Of a stretch of DNA of 64,000 bases, positions 12,432 to 54,841 are shown piece by piece. Each line of letters opens with the position of its first letter. Within the stretch, counting starts at the first letter, position 1. A program made the translations under genes and the position numbers. A model generated the notes under the pieces. It saw only the letters and a program-made list of their open reading frames with translations, ran no database searches and was not told where the DNA came from. The stretch is taken from positions 73,703,625 to 73,767,624 of the forward strand of contig NC_089742.1 of assembly GCF_040412425.1 (NCBI RefSeq), in the 5' to 3' direction. This DNA is from Macrobrachium rosenbergii (taxonomy: Eukaryota; Arthropoda; Malacostraca; Decapoda; Palaemonidae).

Positions 12432-13935
12432 TACAAATTTCCTGGGTTTATGGTATTTTTACAGGCTGGCAAACGGAAACTTTATTTTATTGGCCTTGGA
12501 GTTCTGACTTGCATGAAAGGGAAATCATAAAAACAAAGAACAAGGGATGATTTTAGGAGCTGAAGGCTCTACTTCATAAGGAAATGTTACTAAAACACTT
12601 AGGATAAATTAAGGAATTATATTTACAAAAGAAAGCATTAGAGGGAAAAATGGGTAAGTAAATTGTTAAAGGGCTTGCAATGCCTGAAGATCCTTCTACT
12701 GGAGTCTTGACTAAGGGGAAGGCACAGTCCAAGATGAGTCCACTGCGAATAGGTCCCTCTGCAAGATTTACACATTACATGCCAGTAAAAGAACAATATA
12801 ATACAGAATATGACTTGAGTCTGCATGAGGGTGCCAAGGACTCAAGGAATGAATGACCACTTTACACTTGAACAAAGGACATTGGAAATGGCACTGGATC
12901 CAGCTGGCACAAGGGCAGAGGTGAAATACAGGCAGTCCCCTATTATCGGGGGGTTCCGTTTTCTGAGGGTGTGATGATAACCTGAAATTGCCGCTAACCG
13001 AAAATCAACGATTTTGGCGCCTTTTTGGCGATTTTCAGGGTTATCGGCGCTTGCTAAAAGACGCCGATTTTCGGTTATCGCACCTCTGTTAGGTATCTAT
13101 CAGTGCCAATACCCAATTATCGGCGCCGAGTGGAAATCGGCGATTTTCTCTCACGAAAATTGCCGATTTTAAAGAATCACTGGCAAGCGCCATAAAACCG
13201 GATAAGCTGTTAACCGGTCCGCTGTTAACCGGGACTGCCTGTACTGGCACCCCAATAACTTTCTAAAGGGCAAACTGTCGTGACCGAAAAGTCTTTACTT
13301 GCACTTTACCTTAGGGGAAGCGGGTCTCTGGCGAAGGATGACCAGGGGTCACACGATGGCGATGCACCTCGAGAATGACTGTGGTCTGGAGTCAGACAGG
13401 GGAATGACGGTCTCTCAGCAATGGTATCACTCGCCCACGTGTATGGCTACTGTACTTCTACTCCCTATGACTACGGCTGCCACCGGACTTCTACTGCTAC
13501 TCAGATCTCCTGTCCTTTCCTTTTAAGGCCTTGGCCGTGTGTCGTGGCCACGTGCAAACTTCTGCCGATAGCTGGGGCGTGTGCAAATGATGTGTCATTT
13601 GCCAGGTGTTCAGCCATCGGTTGCCTCTTCCCATGTATCCTGAGAAAGGAAAGACAATTCAGCAGCTTAATCTGTCTTTAGAAGGTTGTTTTAAGCAGCT
13701 TAGTTGGGCTAAGCTGCTTAATGGAGCAGCACCCAGCCTCTCTCTTTGCCCTTTTTACCCATGCCATCTCAATATCTGTTTCCAGGTAAAGAAAGGGACA
13801 GATCGAAATGTTGATAACTTTGTTCTGATATCTAGGTCAACTAGGACCGCCATGCAGATGATTCTACTCAATAAACAAAGGGCAAATTAGGTGGGGGGAG
13901 GCGCGCTGTGCAGCGACTTCTTGTAAATTATAATA
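12432..13935 (-). repeat. 3' LTR (copy A)
   Basis: Apart from a 313-bp MITE at 12929-13241, it matches 19228-20667 over its length, with small indels and an extra ~95 bases near 13610-13710. On the - strand an AATAAA-type poly(A) signal lies near its end (12480-12490). Confidence 0.85.
12929..13241. mobile_element. MITE, CAGGCAGTCC family, in the 3' LTR
   Basis: Terminal inverted repeats CAGGCAGTCCCC and GGGACTGCCTG are flanked by TA on both sides (12927-12928, 13242-13243). The other LTR has the uninterrupted site with a single TA at 19718-19719, which proves insertion with TA duplication. The TIR and TA target are compatible with pogo/Tigger-type mobilisation (inference). Confidence 0.95.
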
Positions 13936-16070
13936 GCTCTGCACGGAAGATAACATACGAGCCTTTACTCAGGCTTGTATGTTGATATTCAAGAAGTCGG
14001 CACAGCTGCTTTACTTTACTCTTCTCCCAACAAGAAATGGAAAAGCTTTTACTTTACTTTATCCCCACACAAAATGGAAAACGCTTCACTTTATATACTT
14101 CCAACGCATTAATATTAAACTACTTTAACATGGCACATTAATTTCTTCAAATTTACGGTATACATTACTTTAAGGTTATGAGGACAAGATAATTTTGAGG
14201 CAGGTGACAAAATTTAAGAATTAATTTACATATAAGTTCCTTAATTCTAAATAAGCAGAGGCATGCAGTTAGTATGCCTTGAAGAGGCAGTGTAAATGAT
14301 AACACAGTGTTTATTTTTGTAAATGACATCCCCTTTACATGATATTGTAATGACGATACACAATTCACATTGGTAATTGCATAGCTAATAGTTCAAAGCA
14401 TCGCCAACTCGACAGTTGACGGCTGACAACTTACACTGTGGTTTTTTGACAGCTGTGGGTGAGCATGAGTATTTGCGAGTTTAAATTCGCTAACTTTAAA
14501 CCACGCTAATTTTATGCGTCCACTGCCCATAACTCGGGCACAGGCTCTAAATAGATACTCGCTCAATGTTATGACAGGATAAGCAGACAAAAGACAAGGG
14601 GTCTGGGACAAAATAGAGTTCTTAGAAAAAAAATAACAAAAGGAAAAATGAACAGGATGATACCAGTGAGTGGCGTGACCACGTACTAAAAGGCGGGACA
14701 CATCTCTCGGATTTTACGAAAAAATCACAAGGGCAGGAGTCTATGACTGGCAATTCATTAAAAGTAGAAAAACGGAAAAATAAATAAATGAATGAAAGAG
14801 TAAATGATATGCACAGAAGAGTCAATGAAAATGGAGTGAGGTATTTAGTGTTTATGCAAGAATTTATCGTCCGTCACATATAAACTACAGCCCGGACTAT
14901 CTCTCAGCACAGGGGCTGGAAAGGGAACCTAAAGGACACGACTCCAGGAAGAGCTGACTCACATGCCCTGTGCCAAGGTAGGGGCGCAAGGGCGTGCCAC
15001 TTCCCACTCTGTTATTCTCAATGATTTATGCATTTTGAGGGGAATGGTATCCCGTATTTAATTGCCTCTTGTGGTGTTAATTCAAGAAAAGATTAACAGA
15101 GAATGATAAGGGGTAGAAGTTCCAGAGGAACAGAAGAAGATAGTGGAGGGCCTTGACATCCTCTTCTGGATTAGAGGTGCCAAGACCTTCGAAAGATGAA
15201 ATGGTGGCACAGGTGCCAGGAGAGCTCTAGAGCTCTTTGTAGACTACCTGGAAATTTCCACACCCATGGTAATTCCGCCGCAAACCTCTCCTACTTGGAC
15301 AGTTGTCCTCGGCCAGGGAATCGGAGGGCCTGAGGCCGGAGGGCGGCATGGAGTGCCACCTGGGCCAGCTGCTGCGACAGCTGACGCAGGAGTTTTGTTC
15401 ACCAGCTCAGCTACCATGATCCATCGCAGCTCTTGTAGTTCATTGGCCCAGCGAGAGATGGCAGAAGCATGACTTCAAAGGTATCTGCAGTGGGCGGCGA
15501 GAGAGCGGTAACGGTCGGCGGGGGCGTGGACAACTCACAGGTATCAATGACCAGCTCAGGCACGAGTTGCTAGGCCGCACCTTTAGGTGAACTTCCGCTG
15601 TGGTCGAGAGGAACCGTCTCTCTTACCGACGCTGGTAGAGGTGCCAGGCCGGGAGAAGAGAGGGGAAGTTCTGAGTTGGATCCCTTGAATGGTGATCTGG
15701 GTTGTGCTCTGGCGCTGGCACTAAGGCAGGGTCAGGCACTATCAGAGGTTTCTTGTGCTCGTCGGTCAGGACGGATGGTGCTTGGTGCACGGTGCATGCA
15801 AGGCACTGGCAGGGGATTTGGCATCTCCGGGAGGAAGATCTGATTTGGGCCCTGGCAAAGGCACTGAGGCAGGGCCAGGCACTGGAATTGGATCGGGAAT
15901 CGATCGAGGGGACCCCTGTGCATCGTACTCAGGTGGCACTGGTAGGGACTTCACGTCCTTATGGTACCCAGGGGGCGCCAGTCTTGACTGGGGAACAGGC
16001 GGTGGAGGATTTCTCGCGCCTGAGGAATGAGTTGGGGAATGTGGACCCCTGGATTGTCATGATTTCTGTG
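13936..16070 (-). other. Gypsy interior without recognisable pol
   Basis: This is where RT, RNase H and integrase should lie on the - strand. I see no RT or DDE motifs in any frame, only a short inverted repeat (GAGCC...GGCTTGTATGT, about 13960-13985) and a Gly/Pro-rich low-complexity stretch at 15700-16000. A large deletion or replacement is the simplest reading. Confidence 0.55.
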
Positions 16071-16325
16071 GGGACTGAAAGTCATGTTCCAGGATGATGT
16101 CATAGCCTCTGGGAAGATAGCTTGCTACTGCAAGATTGCAAATTTTTGAGTGATGAGGTCTCATAACTCTCAATTGGACCGTAAGGAGTATCATTCTAAA
16201 TTGATTTACTCCCTCGATAGTGACGAGTTTTAGTCTATTGATGATAGCTCCATAGGGAACTCTGTCCCTTCGTACAAGGGAGATTTGCGAGCCAGAGTCA
16301 TTGAATGCCTCGACTTGGCGCGCGG
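16071..16325 (-). pseudogene. Retropepsin (aspartic protease) domain
   Basis: One - strand frame, overlapping the end of the gag region, reads FNDSGSQISLVR with the active-site D-S-G at 16291-16299. It continues about 75 residues to LPRGYDIILEHDF before a stop at about 16071. In Gypsy proteases the second block is usually ILG followed by D; here the Gly is Glu, a likely inactivating change. Such a protease cleaves Gag-Pol in the particle. It is in a different frame from the zinc knuckles, so a frameshift separates Gag and Pro. Confidence 0.75.
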
Positions 16326-17711
16326 GGTAGCTGCCTCGGGGAGGGCCACATATACTGTATGGGACCTTCGGCGGGAGGGCCCAAGGACTTGGAATTCATG
16401 ACGACCAAGGCGACGGCGGGAGTATTGGATTTATTATTGTTAGGGCATTTCACCCATGAGGGAGAGTGGCCATAAACCTTACACGCCGTGCAAAAGGTTT
16501 GGCTAAAATCTTTCCGTGCTGCCCCTGTGGAGGGCAGAACAGTTATTGGGTGGTTTTCCGGGAGAAAGAAGCGCTGTTTTCTTGTTTCCGCACTGATCAG
16601 AGAAATGCCCCGTCTTCTTGCAATAATGGCAAGTTGGGGGCTTACCCGAGTTCCCATTCTTACGGAAATTTGATCCTCTGAGGAGGGACAGGGATTTATC
16701 TTCCGCCCCATGGATCCTTCCTGAGGTTGGTGAGTCTCCCACATGTCTGCTATCCGCAACACTCGGTGAGTGTTGCTGGGGCTTTTTCTACTACATGAGT
16801 GGCCAGGGCAGGAGGGGCGTAGCGCAGGAAATGCTCAAATTTAAATTTCTCGAGTACCTCAGAGGTGCTAGTGGCTCCTTCGGACTCAAGCCATTTTGCT
16901 AACGCCCGCTCAGAATGGTACGCCCAATCGGACCAAGTCTGGCCTGCTTCTCTTGGCTGCTCTCTCCAACGCCTCCTCCACCGCTCGGGGGTAATCTCAT
17001 ACACCTTGGTAACCGTTTGGCGTGCGGCTTCCCAGTTCCCCTATCCTCTGCCAAGGGGCGTGGTAGGCAACGAGTGCCTTCCCTCCCAGGAATTTAGTGA
17101 GAACAAGGGAGAGTTCCGTGGGGGAGAGGGTGCAGAACTCCAGGACTCTTTCGGCCCTTTCAATCCATACTTCAGGTTCAGCCTCTGTCCATTTTGGCAT
17201 GAACGAGTGAGCTGGCTGAGGGCACTCATTCCCACGGCAGGAGGGGGTGTGGCGTTCTGTCGTTCTGAGATCTGGATGTCATGGGTGCGGGTTGCTCTCG
17301 CTCCTCCCTCTGTTTCTCCACTCTCTTCTCCTAGGCGATCCTCTCTTTCTCTCTCTCTCTCTCTCTCTTCTCGTTCTTTCTCCTCTCTTTTCTCTTGGGC
17401 GATTCTCTCTTTTTCCCTCTCTCCCGTTCTTTCTCCTCTCTTTTCTCTTTTGTGGCAATTCTTTCTTTCTCTCTCCCTTGCAGTTCTAACTCCTTCTCGT
17501 GCCATTTCTAGCTTCTCTCTTCCGCTCTTTCTCCTCTCTTTTCTTTGGGCAATTCTTTCTCTCTCTCTCTCTCTAGCTCTCTTTCCGCCTTGGCATCGTC
17601 CACTTTCTCTTGAACCCAGTCTCTCAGAGCTTGCCCTGATAGTCCCATGTCCTTTCCAGTGGACATGTAGAATTTGAAGTCCTCATTTTGTTGGGCTCTG
17701 GCAGTAGCCAT
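16326..17711 (-). pseudogene. Gypsy Gag with CCHC zinc knuckle
   Basis: Starting at the ATG at 17709-17711, the order is: a highly charged Arg/Glu/Lys-rich coiled coil (17711-17335), broken by a TAG at 17508-17510; a capsid-like segment (17200-17000, 17004-16750) with MPKWTEAEPEVWIERA and a YEITPERWRRR helix-rich block like the retrotransposon Gag/SCAN-type domain; then two zinc knuckles. The first, CHYCKKTGHFSDQC, is a proper C-X2-C-X4-H-X4-C. The second, CTACKVYGHSPSWVKC, has two extra residues before the last Cys. Gag packages element RNA. Several frame changes and the TAG make this copy a pseudogene. Confidence 0.85.
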
Positions 17712-19215
17712 CTTGAAATAATGGTTATATGGACTGGACTCTCTAGCGAATCAAACATGTCTGAGAAGACTCAGGTTGTCTGAAAAGACTCAATTGCAGG
17801 AATCTGAAACACTCAATTGTTCAGGCTGAAGGAGAATGGATCTGCCTGAATAAGACAATTGATCAGTAAGTCTGAGGAGACTTTATTAAAATTTAATATG
17901 TCTGAGTAAGAATTTTAATATGCATCTCATAGGACATAACTGGATTTTATGTCACGCTGGACTTAGCTGGCCATAGCGTGAAATTAGGCGTTGTTCTAAC
18001 GAACTGGAATGATCAGTCCCGTAAGGGCTTAGATGTGTGTGTGAAATACACTAATATAAGGTCTCAAAAGGACTTGATTTTGGTTTTCCTGCAGGAATTA
18101 GAAATTCTCGCCTCGTGCAACATAGAATTTTTAGTGGAGTCTCTTAAGACTTGGAATTTGGTTTTCCCGTAGGAATTAGAAATTCTCACCTCGTGCGATG
18201 TAGAATTTTTAGTGGAGTCTCTTAAGACTTGGAATTTGGTTTGCCTGTAGGACTTGGAAATTCTCGCCTCGTGCAACATAGAATTTTTAGTGGAGTCTCT
18301 AAGATTTGAAGTATGATCCGTCCCTCAGGACTAAGAAATTGGGTTGGTCTCGTAAGACTTGAAAATACGATTTGTCCCTTAGGGCTTAGAAATTACTAAT
18401 GGGATAAAACCTCCCAAAAAATTTTGCTGAGAGTGGCTCCAGTAGGGACAGTTCTAAAACAACAAACTACCCAGGAATGAATGAAAAAGAGGGTACACAC
18501 ATGGGCAGGGGGCAGGGGTGAAGGTTGTCTGACACTCACCGGAGTTATTTTTACTCTGTGTGAATGAACCCATCTATCTGTAGACAGTCTGGGACTCCAG
18601 GGAATTTCCCGGGATGAGAGGATAACAGTAAAAATGACCTCGTAATTTTCCCTAAAAGCAGAGTTCAGATTTCGCTTTCCTAACCCCTAATTCGAGTTTT
18701 AGCTAAACTGAGAGAGTATTCCAGCAATGCAAGCTGATCTTATCCCACGGGGAGTTTATCACGCGCCTAAATAATCTCGCTATTCCAAAATGAGATGTAA
18801 AATTTAACACACAGGAATTTCTTTTAACACTATTCCTCAAGCAAAAATATGGCAAAGATTTTAACACAGAGGAATTTCGCTCTATTCCTCGCAGCAAAGA
18901 ATGGTTAGCACTGGTTATTTCCTAATTACCTATCCTGAAAGGCATGCATTAACAAATCTAATATGGCGGGTCTCTTCTCTCAGTGAATACATGGGTCCCT
19001 ATTCCTAATTCCTAGGAACAGTCACGACTAAAAAAAAATTGTTTTCAGATAAACACATTACTTACGCGGAACTCTCTTGGTCTGTGCTCTTGGTAACAGG
19101 TTTGGATTTGTTTCGCACCCAGCTTAGCTTTGCTAATCGCTGATTTGGCGAGTTGCAAATGCACAAAGCAACAATAGTGGGGAAAAATGCAAATGCTAAA
19201 CGACATCTATAGGAA
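17712..19215 (-). other. Gypsy 5' leader between PBS and gag
   Basis: No coding is recognised in about 1.5 kb. It contains the 77-bp tandem repeat at 18071-18302. Its length is unusual for a Gypsy leader, but no separate insertion could be outlined. Confidence 0.5.
18071..18302. repeat. 77-78 bp tandem repeat, three units
   Basis: Units begin with GACTTG at 18071, 18148 and 18226, each containing GAAATTCTC(G/A)CCTCGTGC and TTTTTAGTGGAGTCTC. A degenerate start of a fourth is at about 18303. The frame across it is open on the - strand only because the unit is near a multiple of three. Confidence 0.9.
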
Positions 19216-19223
19216 GGTCGCCA
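19216..19223 (-). other. Primer-binding site candidate (TGGCGACC)
   Basis: On the - strand TGGCGACC starts four bases after the 5' LTR ends. TGGCGACC beginning with TGG is the 3'-end complement used by tRNA-Arg-primed elements such as the mdg1/412 type. Position and sequence fix the orientation of the element. Confidence 0.6.
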
Positions 19224-19227
19224 CTTT

Positions 19228-20779
<1,552 letters not shown>

Positions 20780-21065
20780 CAGGCAGTCCTCGGTTATCGG
20801 CGGGGATTCCGTTCTGGGGGTGTGATGATAACCGAAAATCGGCAATTTCCAGCGCTTTTTCGGGCAATTTTCAGGGCTTATCTGTGCCGACTTTAGCTCA
20901 TCAGTGCCTCTGTTAGGTATATATTGGTGCTAATACCCAATTATCTGCACTGATAAGCGAAAATCTGCAATTTTTACGCCAAAAGTTGCCGATTTTTGTC
21001 GCTAGACAAGTGCCGTAAAAACCAGGTCGCCATTAACCAAGCCCGCTGTTAACAAACGGGACTGC

Positions 21066-21068
<3 letters not shown>
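20780..21068. mobile_element. MITE, CAGGCAGTCC family
   Basis: Terminal CAGGCAGTCCTCGG and GACTGCCTG lie within TA repeats on both sides, so the TA duplication cannot be told apart from the array. Confidence 0.88.

Positions 21069-21143
<75 letters not shown>
21069..21143. repeat. (TA)n microsatellite
   Basis: A pure TA run continues on the far side of the MITE, suggesting the MITE inserted into a pre-existing array. Confidence 0.96.
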
Positions 21144-21144
<1 letters not shown>

Positions 21145-21149
<5 letters not shown>

Positions 21150-21932
21150 CTGATTCTATCGCTAATAACAATAATTTGATATTTTGCCTATTTCATTTAG
21201 TTATGGTCTGAAACTACCAATAAAATTATTACCATTAACAAAATCTAAACTACCTGTTTTCATGTTTATGAAAAATCAGCTTTAAATCTAGTTTTCTCTC
21301 ATGAAGACAGTATTTCTTCTATATCTCTAACAGGTAAATTCATGGTAACTTTAGCACAATTAAAATATATATTACTTAATGTCTATGAGGATCTGAGTGA
21401 TATTTTAGGATATGTATTTTTCAAAATGAAAGCAGATATCAAATCTTGAATACGCATTAATTTGGGATATTCGGAGAATTAATATATTATTTTTAAAATA
21501 AAACATTAAGCATATACTAATTTTATTACTCTTCTCTACTTCTAAAGACCAATTTTGAATATCATATTTATATTAAATCAATACGTACTCATACAGGCCT
21601 TTTTGTCTAGGTAACACAGAAATGCCTAAATTATATTCTTTGTATTTCTAAAGTAACTTTATAAGAAGTTAAGCCAAAGTCAACAGAAGTGCCTATTCAC
21701 TAAGTGGTGACATTCCACTTCCAAAAAAGACAACATTCTCTTACCCACATCATTTCTTATAAAGACATTGAAAGTATTCATTACTACCTGACAAAACACA
21801 ACACTTGAAAGTCAAATGGTATTCCCTTTGGAAAACAAACATGAAACCAACCTAATTATGTTCGCCACTAATTTGGATTATCAGGTAAGGTAAAACTTCT
21901 TGCCACAATAATATTTAAAATAAATCTCTTAC
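21145..21932. other. NUDT19: AT-rich DNA downstream of the last recognised NUDT19 exon
   Basis: It begins at a GTAAGA donor on the - strand, so its right part should be intron. I could not recognise the missing C-terminal exon here or further left. Confidence 0.5.
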
Positions 21933-52541
<30,609 letters not shown>

Positions 52542-53329
52542 CCTTATAAAAAACCTAAAAAAAAAAAACACCAGATACTTATAAGAGAAACAAACATGAT
52601 CATGGAAAAAGTTCACCTATGGTACACTTTTTTTCAAAACTAAATTTTGGAAACATGTTTCATAAACTGAAAGTCACTGTCTTCCTAAAACCATTACTTT
52701 AGTATTTCAAGTTGTAAGCAATTTAAAACTGACACATTGAGAGAGCCCTTGCAATGCAAAGAAAGACCTAAAATAGTCCTTTACATAGGGTCAGAACCCA
52801 CTGACAATAAGTTATAAGATGAAAATAATTAAATGAAATGACTTGATATATTATGTACATCAGCTTTTTTTTATGTAGGGATTTACAGTGCTTTTTATTT
52901 CATATGCAAAACATATTTTTTGAAAAAGAAAAATAATTTTGTTGGCACATATCCATCACTTTCCAGTAGCCTAGGTGTGTCTCGACTCACTTCCAGATGC
53001 TTTAGATGAAGGTTCTTTTCTGGGTGTCTGTACACCATGTCTCCTAAATGGCCTTACTGGCAGAAAGAGTTACATTCCACTAGTCATCTGACCTTACCAC
53101 AAGAAATGTGGGGTCAAACGTTGGATATAGTTAATAGTAGTGATGAGTTTATACTGAAAAAACCAGTCCTATTTAAATTTTTTTTTTTTTAAACCAAACC
53201 CACAATTTTACTGCCTGGGTAGCTATTTATGCAAAAGGAATTTTGCTACTCATCAGAAATTGATATGATAGTGTTTGGAATCTATGAAGCACTTGAGTCA
53301 ATTGTCTAAAAATCCTGGAGTTATGATGA
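52542..53329. other. DNA 5' of the NUDT19 start
   Basis: It contains the T-run/AG acceptor ending at 52555 (- strand). No promoter element could be assigned with confidence. Confidence 0.4.
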
Positions 53330-53577
53330 TTACGATGTCTAATAAGGTATCATGCAAAAGACTGCTAACTTGTCAGAAAGGTCAAAGGTTGTGAAGATTA
53401 TGGGTAGCCAAGATATCGCAGATTTAGGATAATTTGCCTTTTCCATTGATGTACAAACCAGAAGTCTTTTATATCGAATATCTTTGGTAAAAGCTAGTCT
53501 GGTCAAGAAGTTTAGTAACAAAGTAGTTAACTAATGGCAGGGCAGTAAGACCAACTCAACTAGCTGTTAGTTTTCCA

Positions 53578-54841
53578 TCAACAACAGGGCCAAATGCAGG
53601 GTTGGTTAAAGGGAGGTTTATGAAAAATGCAAATTCTCATAAATTTGCATTTCATTTCTTGTGACAGCAGGGCTGACAAGAAACTCTGCCCGAGTTTGGC
53701 TTGTTGCAACCTCACATGATTAATGTTTAGGAGAACCACAGTATTCCACATGGATGGATGGGCCCAAGCTGATACAAGGGTGAACACTCGGGTGAACACC
53801 TGGGGAGCGGTTGAGAACCCGAAACAAAGTGCCCTGAACTGGAACACCGTCCCCCCAAGGATAAAGTAGAGGTACTTGCGAGAAGACTGGTAGATGGGTA
53901 CAGTCAGTTCCCTGGTTACAGCAGCTCCGACTTACAGAGTTCTGAACTTACGGTGCTTTTTCAAATGTTTTCAACGAAAAATCAGTTCTGGTTTGTGGTC
54001 GATGTTCCGAAGTTATGGCGCTGTAACTAGGATTACGGCGCCATGACTCGCCGGTGCTATAACAGGGTGAGAAAACTGGTTTAGGGAGCTGGAGCCACCA
54101 GGAAGGTTCACTATGAGGAGGTCCTTCCTATAAGGAGAGGAGAAAACCAGTTTATTACCAGGGCAAAGCTTAAAAACCGGTTTCTCTCTCTCATTTTTAT
54201 AAATTTTTCTTACGATGTTCCGAGTTACAGTGATTTCCTACTTATGGCACATCACTGGAATGGAACCTCTGCCATAACCCGGAGACTGCCTACAGTATTT
54301 GAAAATATGCATCCTTCAGGTCCACTGAAATCAAGAAGTCTAACTCCCTGATGGCATCAAGTACTGAACGTACTGTTTTCATCTTGAACCAAGTCTGGCG
54401 AACAAATCAGTTCACAGGAGAAAGATCTATGACCGGTTTCCAACCACCCGTCATCTTCTCTATGAGAAAAAAGCAGCTGTAAAACCCCAGAGACCAGTCT
54501 GTCACAATTTCTACAGCACTTCTCTTCAGCATCGCCTTCACTTCTTCCCACAGGGCGAGATCCTTCAGCGAGCCAAGAATGTATGTCTGGAAGCGGACCA
54601 AGTTGTTGGTGAGGGGTAGTGGGAACTAAAAGGGTACTAGATATCCTACCTGTAGGACATCCATTACCCAGGGTTCCACTCTGTATCGCTGCCATGTTGC
54701 CCAAAGGCTCGATAAGCAATCCCCCCCCACCAATGGCAGCAAGCGGGGGAGGAACACCCCCTTAGCATCCTCCTCCCTTCTTCTTACCCTTGCCCCATTT
54801 CCCAGGCTGAACAGGGGACTGAAAGGGGCGCTGTTGTGCAC
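53578..54841 (-). pseudogene. DIRS-type reverse transcriptase, split by a MITE
   Basis: In - strand order: LSSLWATWQRYRVEPWVMDV (about 54720), DWSLGFYSCFFLIEK and GGWKPVIDLSPVN (about 54420-54490), LDFLISVDLKDAYFQI (about 54300-54345), then the MITE, then RKYLYFILGG and FQFRALCFGFSTAPQVFTRV (about 53790-53850). The next block should contain LDDW; here it reads MWNTVVLLNI, so the catalytic pair is lost. Frames change between blocks. Confidence 0.82.
53901..54295. mobile_element. MITE inserted in the DIRS-type RT
   Basis: The left end CAGTCAGTTCCCTGGTTAC and right end CCCGGAGACTGCC(TACAG) are flanked by TA at 53899-53900 and 54296-54297. With one TA kept, the RT frame is continuous across the site. 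Confidence 0.88.

Noticed and set aside
15702..16097. + strand frame of 131 codons
   Set aside because: It overlaps the - strand protease region and is Gly/Pro-rich low complexity without motifs.
16865..17677. + strand 270-codon open frame, Ser/Leu-rich
   Set aside because: It is the antisense shadow of the charged coiled-coil part of the - strand Gag, which has recognisable domains.
18064..18279. - strand frame with repeated peptide
   Set aside because: It arises from the 77-bp tandem repeat inside the retroelement leader and lacks other coding evidence.
18071..18302. CRISPR-like regular repeat
   Set aside because: The units are contiguous without unique spacers, and the DNA is eukaryotic.
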